Below, piece by piece: positions 27,101 to 37,848 of a stretch of DNA of 64,000 bases. Position numbers and translations under genes: made by a program. The stretch is taken from contig JAKCOZ010000005.1 in assembly GCA_022605955.1 (NCBI GenBank), positions 31,348,950 through 31,412,949 of the forward strand, written 5' to 3'. How positions within the stretch are numbered: the first letter of the stretch is position 1; every line of letters starts with the position of its first letter. Under the pieces are notes generated by a model. It saw only the letters and a list, made by a program, of their open reading frames with translations. It had not been told where the DNA came from and did not search any database. The stretch is from Rallus limicola (lineage: Eukaryota; Chordata; Aves; Gruiformes; Rallidae).

Positions 27101-29410
27101 AAAACCAACAGTCAGTAAAATATGCCATGTAGCCAGGTTTTCTCATCACAAAAAGAACAAAAAAAGCTGAAATACACAACTTGGAGTATAGGTCTGGGAT
27201 TGTAAACCTATCTGGATGACAATATGATTCAATATAAAAATGTTATAGATGTTCTTCTGCTCCCTAGTACCATTTAAAGGGCTTCTCCAGAAAATGAGAA
27301 CCAGAGATGTTAGAGAGCCATACAAGGGTATGGTGGCAAAGGAGGCGTGAGGTATTGCTAACAGTTGTTTTGGAATTCATGCTGGGAAAAGTATTGTTGC
27401 ACAAGATGCTGGAAGAGAAGTTGTGCCAGATAACAAACTATCATTAAGTACAGAGATTTCCAACTAACCCTAGTTCAAAAACAGTGGGATTGCAACTTCC
27501 CAAAAGGAGCCAGCCTAAATAAGGAGCAATGAGGGGCTGGAGCTTTTCAGTCTGTCTGTCTTTTGGCCATCTGGCACTGTGGGCAGCTTACCAAGACAGT
27601 TAGAAGACCCTCACAGGACCCGTGTGTAGGCATGATTGACCTCAGAGTGTTACCTAACACCACAAAGCAACATTTACATGCAGCAGAATGGTTAGAGAAT
27701 GGCCAAAATTCTCTGACTTTTTAAAACCCTTCTGAGACCAGTAGGGACTAATAGTTTTCAACTGGACATGCTCTTAAATTGTCATTGCAATTATTTCTTC
27801 TGTTGCTTAGATGATGTGCCCACAAAACCGCTATCATATATATCAGAAAATTATCAGTTTTAAAGCCTGGGTATGACAATCCTATCCTTTAGACTTTTAT
27901 TTCTGAGCAACTTTAAAGAGAACTTCAAACATCATCAGAAAGGCAGGTGCCTGAACAATATTGGAACCTCAGTTATTCCCATATGACCCAGTCTGCACAA
28001 AGACCCTTTCAAGTGACATCTGTGACTGCAGAGAGCAGAGGTGAAGCCAGTGTCCTTCCTGAGGTACAGGAATCTGTACATACAACCACCTGTGTCATTG
28101 TGGCAATACCTATAATATCCATAATGCCTAACAGAAAAGCATGAGTTCTGCATGTGCAGGATTGAGCACATCATTTCATCAAGGGAGGCAATAATAATTG
28201 TAAAATTAAGCAAGTGAAAGTATGAACTGTAGTTTTGGATCTTACTTTCTCAGGAAGTAAACACGGACCTTCTTTTAACACAGGTTGAAAGATCAGTGTT
28301 GGGAAATGGGGACAGTTTTCTTCTTGACTGTGGTACAGGGAGCCCCATTTATAAAATGAACTGAAGTTAAGCAAAGGTGAAGTGGGTACTGTACACATGA
28401 CTATTTCCCTCAGCAGAAGTACTTGGCATGCTTGCATTTCTCAAAAGACAAAATCATGTTTGTCTTCCTTGAATGTGCACACATTCCTGGAGATGGGGGA
28501 TGGTTTTCTTTCTTTCTTTTTCCCCTGGCCCCAAAGTGCAGTTGAGTTTGGATAATTTGTCCACAGCAACTGAAGGATATCTAGCAGGGGAGGGAGGAAC
28601 AAAGTTTGTATTTATTATTGTAAAAGCTCTTTTTTTCATGTTAATTCCATTAAAAAAATATAATGGTATGTAGGGGTTACATTACAGGCCTGTTTCACCA
28701 ACACAAAGTATCTGTACGGGAGTAGCACATGCAAATGAAGCTGAAACAGAGAATCATTGTTTAATAAAATTTGATGTAGAAAAAATAAAACTATCTGTGT
28801 TTTAGTAAAGGAAACAAATGAAAAATGCAGTTTTAAGACTTTTTCTTAAAGAGTACTGCAGTTGAGGATATGTCTTTGTTTGGCTTAATAAACTTGTTTC
28901 TTTTCACTAAAATTTTCAGCAGATTAAGTGTTTAACCATTAAACACCAGCCCTACAAGCATTTAAATGCAACTTCACTTTGCTTATGAGTTATCCCACAG
29001 AAATGGGAATACTGTCCTCAGCAAAGTAGATCAGGGTTCAAATTAGGAATGGGCAACCTCCTTGAAGTAGAATTTTCAAATACATGATGATGAATTCCTC
29101 TTTTAACTCTTCTGAGTCTGTGACTTAGTTGATTCTTGGCTTAATGCTCTACTTTTGGCTGGGACAGAGTTACTTTCCCTCACAGGAGCTGGCATGGGAT
29201 TTTGGCTTGGAGTTATGCTGAACACAGTGCTGGTAACACACGGATGTTTCCATCACTGCTGAGCAGTGCTTACACAGAGACAAGGCCTTTGCTGCTGCTC
29301 ACACCACCCCACCAGTGAGTAGGCTGTTTTTATCTTGTGTTGAGCAGCACTCCGTAATCATTGGGTCAGTAAGGTACTCTGTGTTATCACTGGGTGTGAG
29401 TGTAAATGGC

Positions 29411-29474
29411 CTACACTCACAGTTCTTCTACACTCACAGTTCTTCTACACTCACAGTTCTTCTACACTCACAGT
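29411..29474. repeat. 17-bp tandem repeat inside LTR copy 2 (3.8 units)
   Basis: The unit CTACACTCACAGTTCTT occurs three times perfectly (29411-29461) and once in part (29462-29474). The perfect identity suggests recent expansion. It lies in the part of the LTR that has no counterpart in copies 1 and 3. Confidence 0.95.
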
Positions 29475-29681
29475 GATTTTGTCAGTAAACTGTCCTTACC
29501 CCAACCCATCTGTCTCTTTCTGCTCTCTTTCTGCTCCGGGAGTGGGCAAGCAGTGTGTGGTGGTCAGCCACTGGTTGGGGCTGAACTACCACACACTTTT
29601 CTTCCCAAGTAACCATTATGCATGTTGGAGCCCTGCTTTCCTGGGGATGGCTGAACAGCTGCCTGCCCATGGGAAGTGGTG

Positions 29682-29687
29682 AATAAA
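29682..29687 (+). terminator. Polyadenylation signal of LTR copy 2
   Basis: AATAAA in sense orientation to AKAP6, in the R-region equivalent of the LTR. It could cause premature polyadenylation of AKAP6 transcripts within the 21-kb intron. Usage is not shown. Confidence 0.5.
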
Positions 29688-30174
29688 TTCCTTGCTTCAC
29701 CTTGCTTGTGCATGCAACTTTTGCTTTACCTGTTAAACTGTCTTTATCTCAGCCCAAGAGTTTTCTCACTTTTTGCTCTTCCAAGTCTCTTTCCTCTTCC
29801 CATCCAGGGGGGAGCGAGCAAGTGGCAGTGTGGTGCTTTGCTGTCAGCTGGGCTAAACCACAGCACTTAATTGTATTAGAAACTTTTTATGCAGCAGAAA
29901 ATACTTTCCAGGATTGTTTATCTAGTGGCAATATCTTCAAAATAGGAATATGCATAATACTCTACATCTTTTCATCTTTTTGCTGTTAAATGCATTGTTA
30001 TTTTTTTACTTGCTTTTACTTCTTTTACTGTGAACAGTGTGACCATCAAGATCTACTCCAGACATAGAGGTATGATTGACTTTAGTATGGTCTTTAAAAA
30101 AAACAGGCTAAAAGTCACTCTGACCTACTTTAAAGATGCCCATTTTCAGAAAGATGATGTTTACACACACACCT

Positions 30175-30196
30175 ACACACATGTATTCATGTGTGT
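30175..30196. repeat. Small perfect hairpin
   Basis: ACACACATG, a four-base loop TATT, then CATGTGTGT: a 9-bp perfect stem built on a CA/TG-rich stretch. It most likely results from simple-sequence slippage. It is too short for a miRNA precursor. Confidence 0.8.
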
Positions 30197-33068
30197 TGTG
30201 TATTTATATACACGCAAAAACCAAGTTTCTAAATTTCAGGAAATGCAGTGCAATCAGTTGCACCAAAAGCTTTTTGGTGGACAAAATGGTACCTTTATAA
30301 CAGGTTTTGCCATAGAGTGAGAATCCAGCACTCACCCCGCTGAAATCTGAAGCTTCATAGCACACTGAAATCTTCTCTTTAACTGGAGTGTGTCTTACCT
30401 GTGAGATCAACGTGTCTGTCTGTGACAGACCCCTTTCTTTTTGGATATTTGTGATTGTAGGTGTGATGCCTTGAAGCAGGCTAGGCAGAGCCTAGAATGT
30501 GTAAGTGCAAACTGTGTAGGAAAGCCACATTCATCATTACATGAAAAAAAGGCTAAAAAAAGTGGTGCGGCTCTCACAGGAGTAAAGTCTTCCTGGCTTG
30601 AAATGACAATAGAAGGTGTTTCTGCTTTGTGTGAAGACACATTGTACAATGCTATACAGTTCTTTGGAATGAAAAAACAAGATAGCAGAGGAAACAGCAT
30701 TTTTTCCCAGTAAAGCAAACAGTCAGAATTTAGCTCTGACACCAGCTGAAATGGTGTTCTACCTCTATATAACACCAAGTAAAGGATCAGTTTAGAGAAA
30801 TTCAGATGTTCTGCTGGCAAGACCTAGTAATCTGTTGCTATCCTGATAATTCTGATCCTCCAGCACCCTACCTACGCACCAAGCAGCCTGATAAGGAGAC
30901 ATCTGACATGATAAAAGTAATCCCCAGATATTTCTGGGTTTTACCTTGCTACCGCTGTCAGTGCAAACATGGAGTGGAGTGACACCACCTACCTCACTTC
31001 AGAGTTTTAATCAAGAGTCTGTATGGTGGCGCTCTTTCCAACAAGTACCTCAATGTCTAAAGTCTCTTTATTGCTTGAGCAGCTTGCTAATATATTTTTT
31101 TTTTAAATGGGACAATATCCACCCTTGCTAAAAATGCCAAATATGAAATGTTTGCAACTTAAGCTAAGTGTTTTGTTTCAAAGTTAAAACTTGGTCTGTA
31201 TTTGGGAAAGGCTGCCAATGTAGCAGATAACAACGAAGTTTGTACTTCAAGGGAAGTGATGCTTGTAAGAAAAGCAGTAATTTGCTAATATCAATTCAGT
31301 CATTCCCTTGGACCAGAGAAACTGTGCTGGTAAAATCACCATATCTATGTAAGACCTTTGGAAGCATAGCTGTGACAGTCAGAAGAAAAAAAAACCAAAA
31401 AACCTTACCATCATAGCTCAGCCTGCACAACTTCTGAGTATGTACCAGGCCTCAGAAAAGCATGTGCATTTGAGGAATAAAAAATAGGCTTTGAAGTAAG
31501 GAGCACTCAGTAAAGACGAATGGGCTGAGGTCACAACTCTACATATTTTATTGTTCTAGTCCATCTGACTTGCAGAACAAACAAGGCAGCCAAGCACTGA
31601 TTTACAGGGGAAGGTTATCTTCCTGACCAATAAGGACCAAATGTTTTGGTTTTGAGAAAGAAAATCAGATTCTATGGCACATAAAATCCTTGGAACTTGA
31701 TGCTGATTTCCTGCCTTTGGGAATTTCTTTTTGCAGCTTGCAGAAACTTAAAACAGTGAAATTGCACAGTTTAAGAAGCTTTTCACGGCAAAGTTTTCCT
31801 AATTCTAAGTATGACAGAGTTGTAAAATATGCAACAGAGAAAAGAAGCAAGTGTAGCCAATTTCTTGTTTAATCTAACAGATTTTTCAAAATAATTTCAT
31901 TATTGTCATTCTCTTGCACCAGTTTTTACTTGCAGGTAGGGTAAGGGTCAGCTGTGGGAAACTGGGTCCAGTATTGTACCAGCCAGACACCATCATGAAA
32001 CATGGCAAACTGGCAAATCCACATATGGATTTCTGAACTCTGCAATGTACTGAACTTCTCTGATAGCTGTAGTTGTCTAGCTAAATGTGTGTTTTAAAGA
32101 GAATTAAAAATTTAAACTATCAGAAACCAATATGCCATGGGAAAAAAAAAAGAAGAAGAAAGAAAAAAGAGGACTAACAAGTTTACTCCATAAAAGCTTT
32201 TGGGTAGAAAGATCAAGGAAGAGGCTCTAGCTTTCAGTATTACAGATGACAGGATATCAAAATCCCCAAAGCCTCCTAACCTACCAAGGAGGCAAAAATT
32301 CTTTGGCACTCGTATTTCTGCCTGTAATTATGTGTGATATCTTAATACAGCTGCAGTACTCGAGAACCTACCTTACAACTAAGGCCAGTGAAGACTGAGG
32401 ACGCATTTATTTTACATGGAAAACGTTTTGGATTATCAGATATATTGATAATCATAAAACCCTGCTGAATTGTGGGTAGCTACTCTGTCCAATATGAAGA
32501 CAGTAATTTTTCCTTAGGTCAGTTGTGTGTTTCAGCCATTGATCTGCTGGACATACTGGGATAGCCTCGTTTTGCACAGAAACAGTGCCACCCGTATTGG
32601 TAATTAAATAGGCACTGGAACAAGGCTTTGGACCTATGTGTGCCTCCTGCCAGTCAGATCTGCTGAGCAATGTGCTGCAGAATAAAAATTTTCTTCATCT
32701 ATCTATGACCCAATTAATATTTCATTGTTTTATGCAAAAACAAAAGGAGAAGCAGGTTTCCTTTCAGAACAGCGTATAGGCAGGGCTTCTCCTGAGAGAA
32801 TGGGAGCATGGTTTGTGTCTCTCATGCTCAGCCTTACAAAGTGTCCCATTTCCAAAATCAGTGCCCTAAGTATTAAGCTGTTGGAGAACATCCTGTGATT
32901 TCTCACAAAAGGGTTAAGTAGCTTTAGTTCCTCCTTCAAGGAGTTCCCAAATCAAAGTCAGAGGTTTGTGCCTTCCCATGCACAATAAATCTTGTACAAG
33001 TCCTGAAGAATCTAAGTCAGTAACTAAGTTGTGTACAACTGCACTCCCAAGAAACCCGTCTCTGTCCT

Positions 33069-33140
33069 AAGGAACCTGCTTTGGCAGGGAGGTTGGACTC
33101 GATCTCTTGGGGTCCCTTCCAACCCCTACAGTTCCATGGT
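33069..33140 (+). mobile_element. CR1 LINE 3' end fragment
   Basis: 'cctgctttggcagggaggttggactcgatctc' followed by 'ggtcccttccaacccctac' is the standard CR1 tail on the plus strand. The terminal octamers are degraded to 'agttccatggttc'. Only about 70 bp remain. It lies 1.27 kb before the giant AKAP6 exon. Confidence 0.88.
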
Positions 33141-34408
33141 TCACTGGACTGCAGCCTCATTTTATCTCCTTCTATTTCAGTAACTTTGTGTGATCAGTGC
33201 TGTATTTGAAAAACAAAACTTGCTCCAGGAAAGCTCAAGAGAGCAAGAGATCATAGTTGAAAGTTTTTGTGGAAAAAGTGCTTGTTTTTCTGGGTACAGA
33301 GATCGCTGTTCAGCTGCTAAGATGATTGAAACTAACTGCTCTATGTTAGCTAATAGTTCTATTTCAAGACATATTGTATAAGCAAAGTCTTCCCTAATCT
33401 GGATGCCTCTCATTAAATAGAAAAAGAAAGTGAAATTAATTTGTTCTCAGAGAACCAGCCCCAAAACTAGGGACCCCTTCTGTCTTGTTTTAAGAGGTGT
33501 AAGGTAAGTTGGCACTATTGGCCATTTGACACATCACATTTGAGTGACCAAAGTTGTCAAGGTGTTCTTTCTCTCCCACACATGTTTCTAGAAGGCAAAA
33601 TTATTGATACAATATTTTCTAAGCCCATAATAGCAAATATTACTGGAAAGTTACAGAAGTCTTCAAAAAACACACTAAGTTTAGCTCAATTATTTATTAG
33701 CCCTTTCTCAGAGAAAGGTGTCAGCACTGGCAATATTTGAAATTCATGTTGTATTTGATTAGACTGATTGATTGTACTTGCAGCTGAAGATATTAACATT
33801 CATTAGTCTTACTTACTGGTCATTAGTATTGCCTTTATTATCAAGTAAAGAATAAATAGAAATTCTAATAAAAATTCATCAAGTCTTGTGATTTCCAGTG
33901 CATTAGATTTGCTTTTTTAAGGATGACAACACAAAAATGTATTATAACACACCAAAAATCCCTTAATAAATCCTTCATGTCTTAACTCTTTTAAATTTAA
34001 GCAGGCTAAGAGAGATTCTGGTATATGGAACATAATCAAGTGCTAATTGCATGGTTTTTATTAATACACTAATTCACTCCTATGTGATTCTGCAAAACGG
34101 TTAAAACTTGTTATATGTAAAATGACTAGCCACAATTTATATTATAAGAAGTCAAATTTCTGTATTTTATTTTGACAGCAAATAAGAAAAAAACCTTAAA
34201 AAGACTAAGAAATCATGCAAAATTTAATATCTTTCATTTTAATTGATCATTCTAATGGTGCACAAAATGTAACAAAATTAAAAGCCTATTAGTGATCATT
34301 GTTCCAAAAATGCACTATACTCCCATTAATTTACTCCTGTGGTTTCAGTGGAAGCATATTTAATGTACAGCTGTAAATATTTTTAATCTTTGATTTCTTT
34401 TTCTGCAG

Positions 34409-37400
34409 GAGTCTCTGAACGTTATTGATCCCAGTTTGATGGATCTAAATGGTCCAAGTGAAGATGCACTAGAATGGGATGAAACTGACATAAGTAATAA
34501 GCTGATCAGTATTCATGAAGACTTAAGTGATCCTGATCAGGAACTCAGGAAGGAGGATCTGAGCCCAAAACCTGCTTCAGGAGAAGGCGGTGATAATGAC
34601 GTGAATGAAGATGAAAGTATCAGTGATCGTGGAAGTCCTCTTTATTGTCCCAGCATTACTTCCCCTCCAAACCCTCACGTCTATCAAGTCTATAGTCTTC
34701 ATAATATTGAATTATCAGAAAAAACCCACATACCTAACTTGAAAAAAACATCCAAACTCTCCAGTGTAACAGAGTGTAACATTTTAAACAAAAGTCTAAG
34801 TAAAGACTCATCATTTTCATCTACCAAATCCCTGCCAGACCTAATAGGGGGGACTACGTTGACAAAACCATATAACTGTATGTATCAGAGTGGAAACATA
34901 AGCAGGCATTCTGAGAGCGAGAGTGGGATAGTGAGTGAATGTGACACAGAAACTACAAATAATTCAGAAATTTTTTTGCTAAATGATACTGAAAGCACTC
35001 AGAGTAATCCTGAAATTGGGCATGCAGAAACTCAAGTGGAGAATATAGTCAATGTAATAAAACAAAAAATAAAGCAAGATGAAGAAGACCATGCTAGTGT
35101 CTCAGATAATTTCCAGTTGGCACCGTCTGCATCCTGTGGAAGTGAAAATGAGAATTTGGACAGCATTACTATGAGTAGTCCTGTTTGTCTAGAAGAATTG
35201 CAAGGAAAACGTGATGTCTTTACATTTTATGATTACTCCTATCTTCAAGGTTCCAAGATCAAATTACCAGTGATAATGAAACAATCGCAAATTGAAAAAA
35301 ACAATGCAGAGGGAAGTTTGTTTCATGGCTTTTGTTTTGATAAAATACCTGGTAAATCTGAACAGAAGCCTGGAGAGTCACAACCAGACACATTTATTCG
35401 TGACCATACTCTGGCAAGTATCCCTGGAGGATTGGATCCCAATTCCTGTAAATCTGCAGAAACTGTAAGAAAGTTAACTGTTACAGAGAATACAAGACAG
35501 GTTTCATCTTTATCTCGTAGTTCTTCATTAGAATCTCTGTCTTTAGTAGGTGATTTGTTCAGCTCAGGTATTTTTAAAAGTGGGGATGGTCTTCAGCGAA
35601 GCACCTCTTTGGAGAGCTGGCTGACTTCATACAAAAGCAACGAAGATCTTTTCAGTCATCATGACTCAGGAGACATAAGTGCAAGCAGTGATTCTGTTGG
35701 AGAGCTCAGCAAAAGGACATTAGATCTTTTGAATCGCTTAGAGAATATCCAAAGTCCTTTAGATCAAAAGATAAAGCGTAGCATCTCTGATATAACACTG
35801 CAAAGTAGCTCTCAAAAAATGTCTTTTACTGGACAGCTGTCTCTAGATATTGCATCCTCAATCAACGAAGACTCAGCAGCTTCTCTCACTGAACTCAGCA
35901 GCAGTGAGGATCTTTCTCTCTGCTCTGAAGACATTGTGCTGCACAGAAATAAAATACCAGATTCAAATGCATCATTTAGAAAACATCTTAATAGATCTGT
36001 AGCTGATGAGAGCGATGTCAATGTCAGCATGATTGTTAATGTCTCCTGCACTTCTGCTTGTACTGATGATGAAGATGACAGTGATTTGCTTTCAAGTTCC
36101 ACCCTTACCTTAACTGAGGAAGAGCTAGGTATCAAAGATGAAGATGATGACTCCAGTATAGCAACTGATGAGGATATTTATGAAGAATGCAATTTAATTT
36201 CAGGACTTGATTATATAAAAAATGAGCTCCAAACTTGGATTAGACCAAAATTTTCTTTGACAAGGGAGAAGAGAAAAAGTAACCTAGGTGATGAAATTCA
36301 GCGCAGTAAAGAAGTTAGTAATGAGACGTCAAAAGCCACAGATACATTGAGCATTGAAACACTGTTAAATAGTTCAGTACAGAAAATATCAGAAAATAAT
36401 GGCAATAGTAAGAATGTACCACGTGATCATGAAAAAGGGACAAAGAGTCACCTAATGAAAGATATTTCTCAGGTTGTGAAGGATCAGCTTGTGGATGATA
36501 TGGAGAATGGCAATGTTGAAAATACTCTTGGCAGTCAAAAGGAAGGTCTTGTTAGAACATCAGCAACTCCCAAAACTCATGCATCACTCGATGTTAGAGA
36601 AGCTGAAAATGAATGTTGTGTCTGTGAAACATTTACAGACAGTTCAGATGATTCACATATGGATGGCAAGGAGACTGTTCTATCACCAAATGGATCCAGA
36701 AAACCTCAAAAAGAATGTCAAAGTCATCTTCAGTGTGATTATCACTCTGTTGCTTCCTCTCCTGCTAAAAAGCCTTGTCTTGAATCTTCCTCAGAAATGA
36801 ATTATGTAGACATACAAGATACAGCTTTACAAGTAACCTTACCTAATGGTCATCAACATAGTATAAGCGTTAGTGAAAAATCTACTGATTGCAGTATAGC
36901 CTTGAAATCCAAGGAAGCAGAATGCGACTCTTCAGTCAATGGTCCTGATTTGTGCTGTAACTGTGAATCTGCTGCTTTTGATAAAGGCAACATGGAAGAT
37001 GGCTCAGTACACAATTTTGTGAGGGAGATAATAGACATGGCATCAACAGCTTTGAAAAGTAAGTCACAACCTGAATGTGAGTCATCTGCTCCAGCTTCAT
37101 TATCACAGATAAAGGAAAAAGTGTTAGAGCATTCTCACAGACCCATTCAGCTAAGAAAAGGGGACTTCTATTCTTATCTTTCACTTTCTTCTCATGATAG
37201 TGACTGTGGAGAGGTAATCAAATACATAGAGGAAAAGAGCAGCACTCCTGTGCCACTGGACTTCACAGATGAGAGAGAAAATATTGAATGCTTTTTTGAA
37301 GCCTGTCCTGAGGAAGAATGGGTTGAGCAGCAGCAATCCATTTCTAACACTATTTCTGAAACATCTCAAGAGTCACTAGGCAAAGTGACTCTGGAGACAT

Positions 37401-37801
37401 TAGAAAAAGTTAAAACTTCATCTGAAGGTAGAGATTTATCTTTCTTACATGACGATGACAATGATACAAATGTCTGCAATCCTAACAAAGAAAGTGCATC
37501 AGATTTGGAAAATGCTGATGATGATTTGCTGATTTCAGATGGTTCAGATGGGCAAGCTGGAGGTTTGGAAAAGAATTATTCAGAGCTTAGCACTAAAAAG
37601 AGTAGTACAGGAAAATCACCCGGAACTGAAGAGCCCAAAGGATGTGTTGCTGCTTCTGAAGAGGCTTCAGCTATAGAGTTTCAGGTAAAGCCTGGCCATT
37701 CACAGAAAAAGGATGTTTTGCGTCGGAACAGTAAAACTCTTACTTGTGAAGAAAATCTCCTCAATCTTCATAAGGAAAGACATATAAATATGCACAGATA
37801 G
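34409..37801 (+). CDS. AKAP6: AKAP6 giant last coding exon (1,130 codons plus stop)
   Basis: This is the C-terminal half of A-kinase anchor protein 6 (mAKAP), a perinuclear scaffold that collects PKA, PDE4D3, RyR2, calcineurin and PP2A in heart and brain. The exon starts after TTTTTCTGCAG at GAG TCT CTG (ESLNVIDPSLMDLNG), in phase 0 with the exon ending at 13063. The product is acidic, Ser-rich and mostly disordered. Landmarks by exon residue: SSFSSTKSLPDL (about 135-146); LQRSTSLESWLTSYKSNEDL (396-415); KIKRSISDITL (454-464); the acidic run TDDEDDSD (552-559); LDYIKNELQTWIRPK (600-614); the RII-binding helix FVREIIDMASTALKS (870-884, ending at 37060); and the end HKERHINMHR then TAG at 37799-37801. 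There are 260 codons from the helix to the stop, close to the spacing in the 2,319-residue human protein, so the C terminus is complete. Other open frames inside, on both strands, are shadows. Confidence 0.97.
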   Translation, partial: ESLNVIDPSLMDLNGPSEDALEWDETDISNKLISIHEDLSDPDQELRKEDLSPKPASGEGGDNDVNEDESISDRGSPLYCPSITSPPNPHVYQVYSLHNIELSEKTHIPNLKKTSKLSSVTECNILNKSLSKDSSFSSTKSLPDLIGGTTLTKPYNCMYQSGNISRHSESESGIVSECDTETTNNSEIFLLNDTESTQSNPEIGHAETQVENIVNVIKQKIKQDEEDHASVSDNFQLAPSASCGSENENLDSITMSSPVCLEELQGKRDVFTFYDYSYLQGSKIKLPVIMKQSQIEKNNAEGSLFHGFCFDKIPGKSEQKPGESQPDTFIRDHTLASIPGGLDPNSCKSAETVRKLTVTENTRQVSSLSRSSSLESLSLVGDLFSSGIFKSGDGLQRSTSLESWLTSYKSNEDLFSHHDSGDISASSDSVGELSKRTLDLLNRLENIQSPLDQKIKRSISDITLQSSSQKMSFTGQLSLDIASSINEDSAASLTELSSSEDLSLCSEDIVLHRNKIPDSNASFRKHLNRSVADESDVNVSMIVNVSCTSACTDDEDDSDLLSSSTLTLTEEELGIKDEDDDSSIATDEDIYEECNLISGLDYIKNELQTWIRPKFSLTREKRKSNLGDEIQRSKEVSNETSKATDTLSIETLLNSSVQKISENNGNSKNVPRDHEKGTKSHLMKDISQVVKDQLVDDMENGNVENTLGSQKEGLVRTSATPKTHASLDVREAENECCVCETFTDSSDDSHMDGKETVLSPNGSRKPQKECQSHLQCDYHSVASSPAKKPCLESSSEMNYVDIQDTALQVTLPNGHQHSISVSEKSTDCSIALKSKEAECDSSVNGPDLCCNCESAAFDKGNMEDGSVHNFVREIIDMASTALKSKSQPECESSAPASLSQIKEKVLEHSHRPIQLRKGDFYSYLSLSSHDSDCGEVIKYIEEKSSTPVPLDFTDERENIECFFEACPEEEWVEQQQSISNTISETSQESLGKVTLETLEKVKTSSEGRDLSFLHDDDNDTNVCNPNKESASDLENADDDLLISDGSDGQAGGLEKNYSELSTKKSSTGKSPGTEEPKGCVAASEEASAIEFQVKPGHSQKKDVLRRNSKTLTCEENLLNLHKERHINMHR
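37016..37060 (+). other. AKAP6: PKA RII-binding amphipathic helix (within AKAP6)
   Basis: This segment encodes FVREIIDMASTALKS. Hydrophobic residues fall at the spacing V..II..MA..AL, which places one greasy face towards the RII dimerisation/docking domain. I know this helix as the mAKAP anchoring site. It is essentially unchanged from mammals as I recall them, while the residues just before it (cysteine-rich CCNCESAAF) and well after it differ. Confidence 0.92.
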
Positions 37802-37839
37802 AATGTAATCCTCTCCAGGCACGTACATTATCCTAAAAG

Positions 37840-37848
37840 CAGGTATGT
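37840..37848 (+). promoter_or_regulatory. AKAP6: Strong 5' splice-site match just after the AKAP6 stop
   Basis: GCAG|GTATGT, with the cut after 37842, is a near-consensus donor 41 nt downstream of the stop codon. If used, it makes the 3' UTR discontinuous. Because the junction would lie less than about 50 nt after the stop, nonsense-mediated decay would not be triggered. Use is not shown by the sequence. Confidence 0.4.

Larger units (their letters stand above)
29140..29870 (+). mobile_element. Solo LTR, copy 2, mosaic (721 bp) with perfect 5-bp target duplication
   Basis: The LTR proper is 29145-29865. It is flanked by a perfect target duplication, CTTAA (29140-29144 and 29866-29870). The first 175 bp match copy 1 closely, including 'catcactgctgagcagtgct'. 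The last 265 bp match again from 'ttcccaagtaacc' through 'ggagccctgctttcctgggg' to 'gctaaaccacagca'. The middle differs: the TATA/CRE region is replaced by about 280 bp of other sequence that includes a 17-bp tandem repeat and a diverged second LTR-like end. A polyadenylation signal AATAAA is at 29682-29687. There are no internal viral genes. Confidence 0.92.
13064..34408 (+). other. AKAP6: AKAP6 intron, 21,345 bp
   Basis: The intron is bounded by GTGAGT at the 5' end and TTTTTCTGCAG at the 3' end. I found no conserved coding segment inside; open frames are short and unlike any family I know. It contains two sense-oriented solo LTRs of one family, a possible LTR start fragment, one CR1 tail, a 21-T run and a small hairpin, each listed separately. 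Stretches such as 18142-29139 and 29871-33068 otherwise look like unremarkable AT-rich intronic DNA. Confidence 0.9.

Noticed and set aside
29402..29480. 17-bp direct repeats considered as a CRISPR array
   Set aside because: The units are contiguous with no spacers, and the genome is vertebrate; it is a plain tandem repeat in an LTR.
30175..30196. Hairpin considered as a miRNA precursor
   Set aside because: The stem is only 9 bp and made of CA/TG repeats, far shorter than a precursor.
35812..36135. 107-codon minus-strand frame rich in serine
   Set aside because: It is the antisense shadow of the acidic, serine-rich stretch of AKAP6; its composition is dictated by the coding strand.
36489..36800. 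103-codon plus-strand frame, out of phase with AKAP6
   Set aside because: It lies wholly inside the giant exon in another frame and has no start context or family resemblance.
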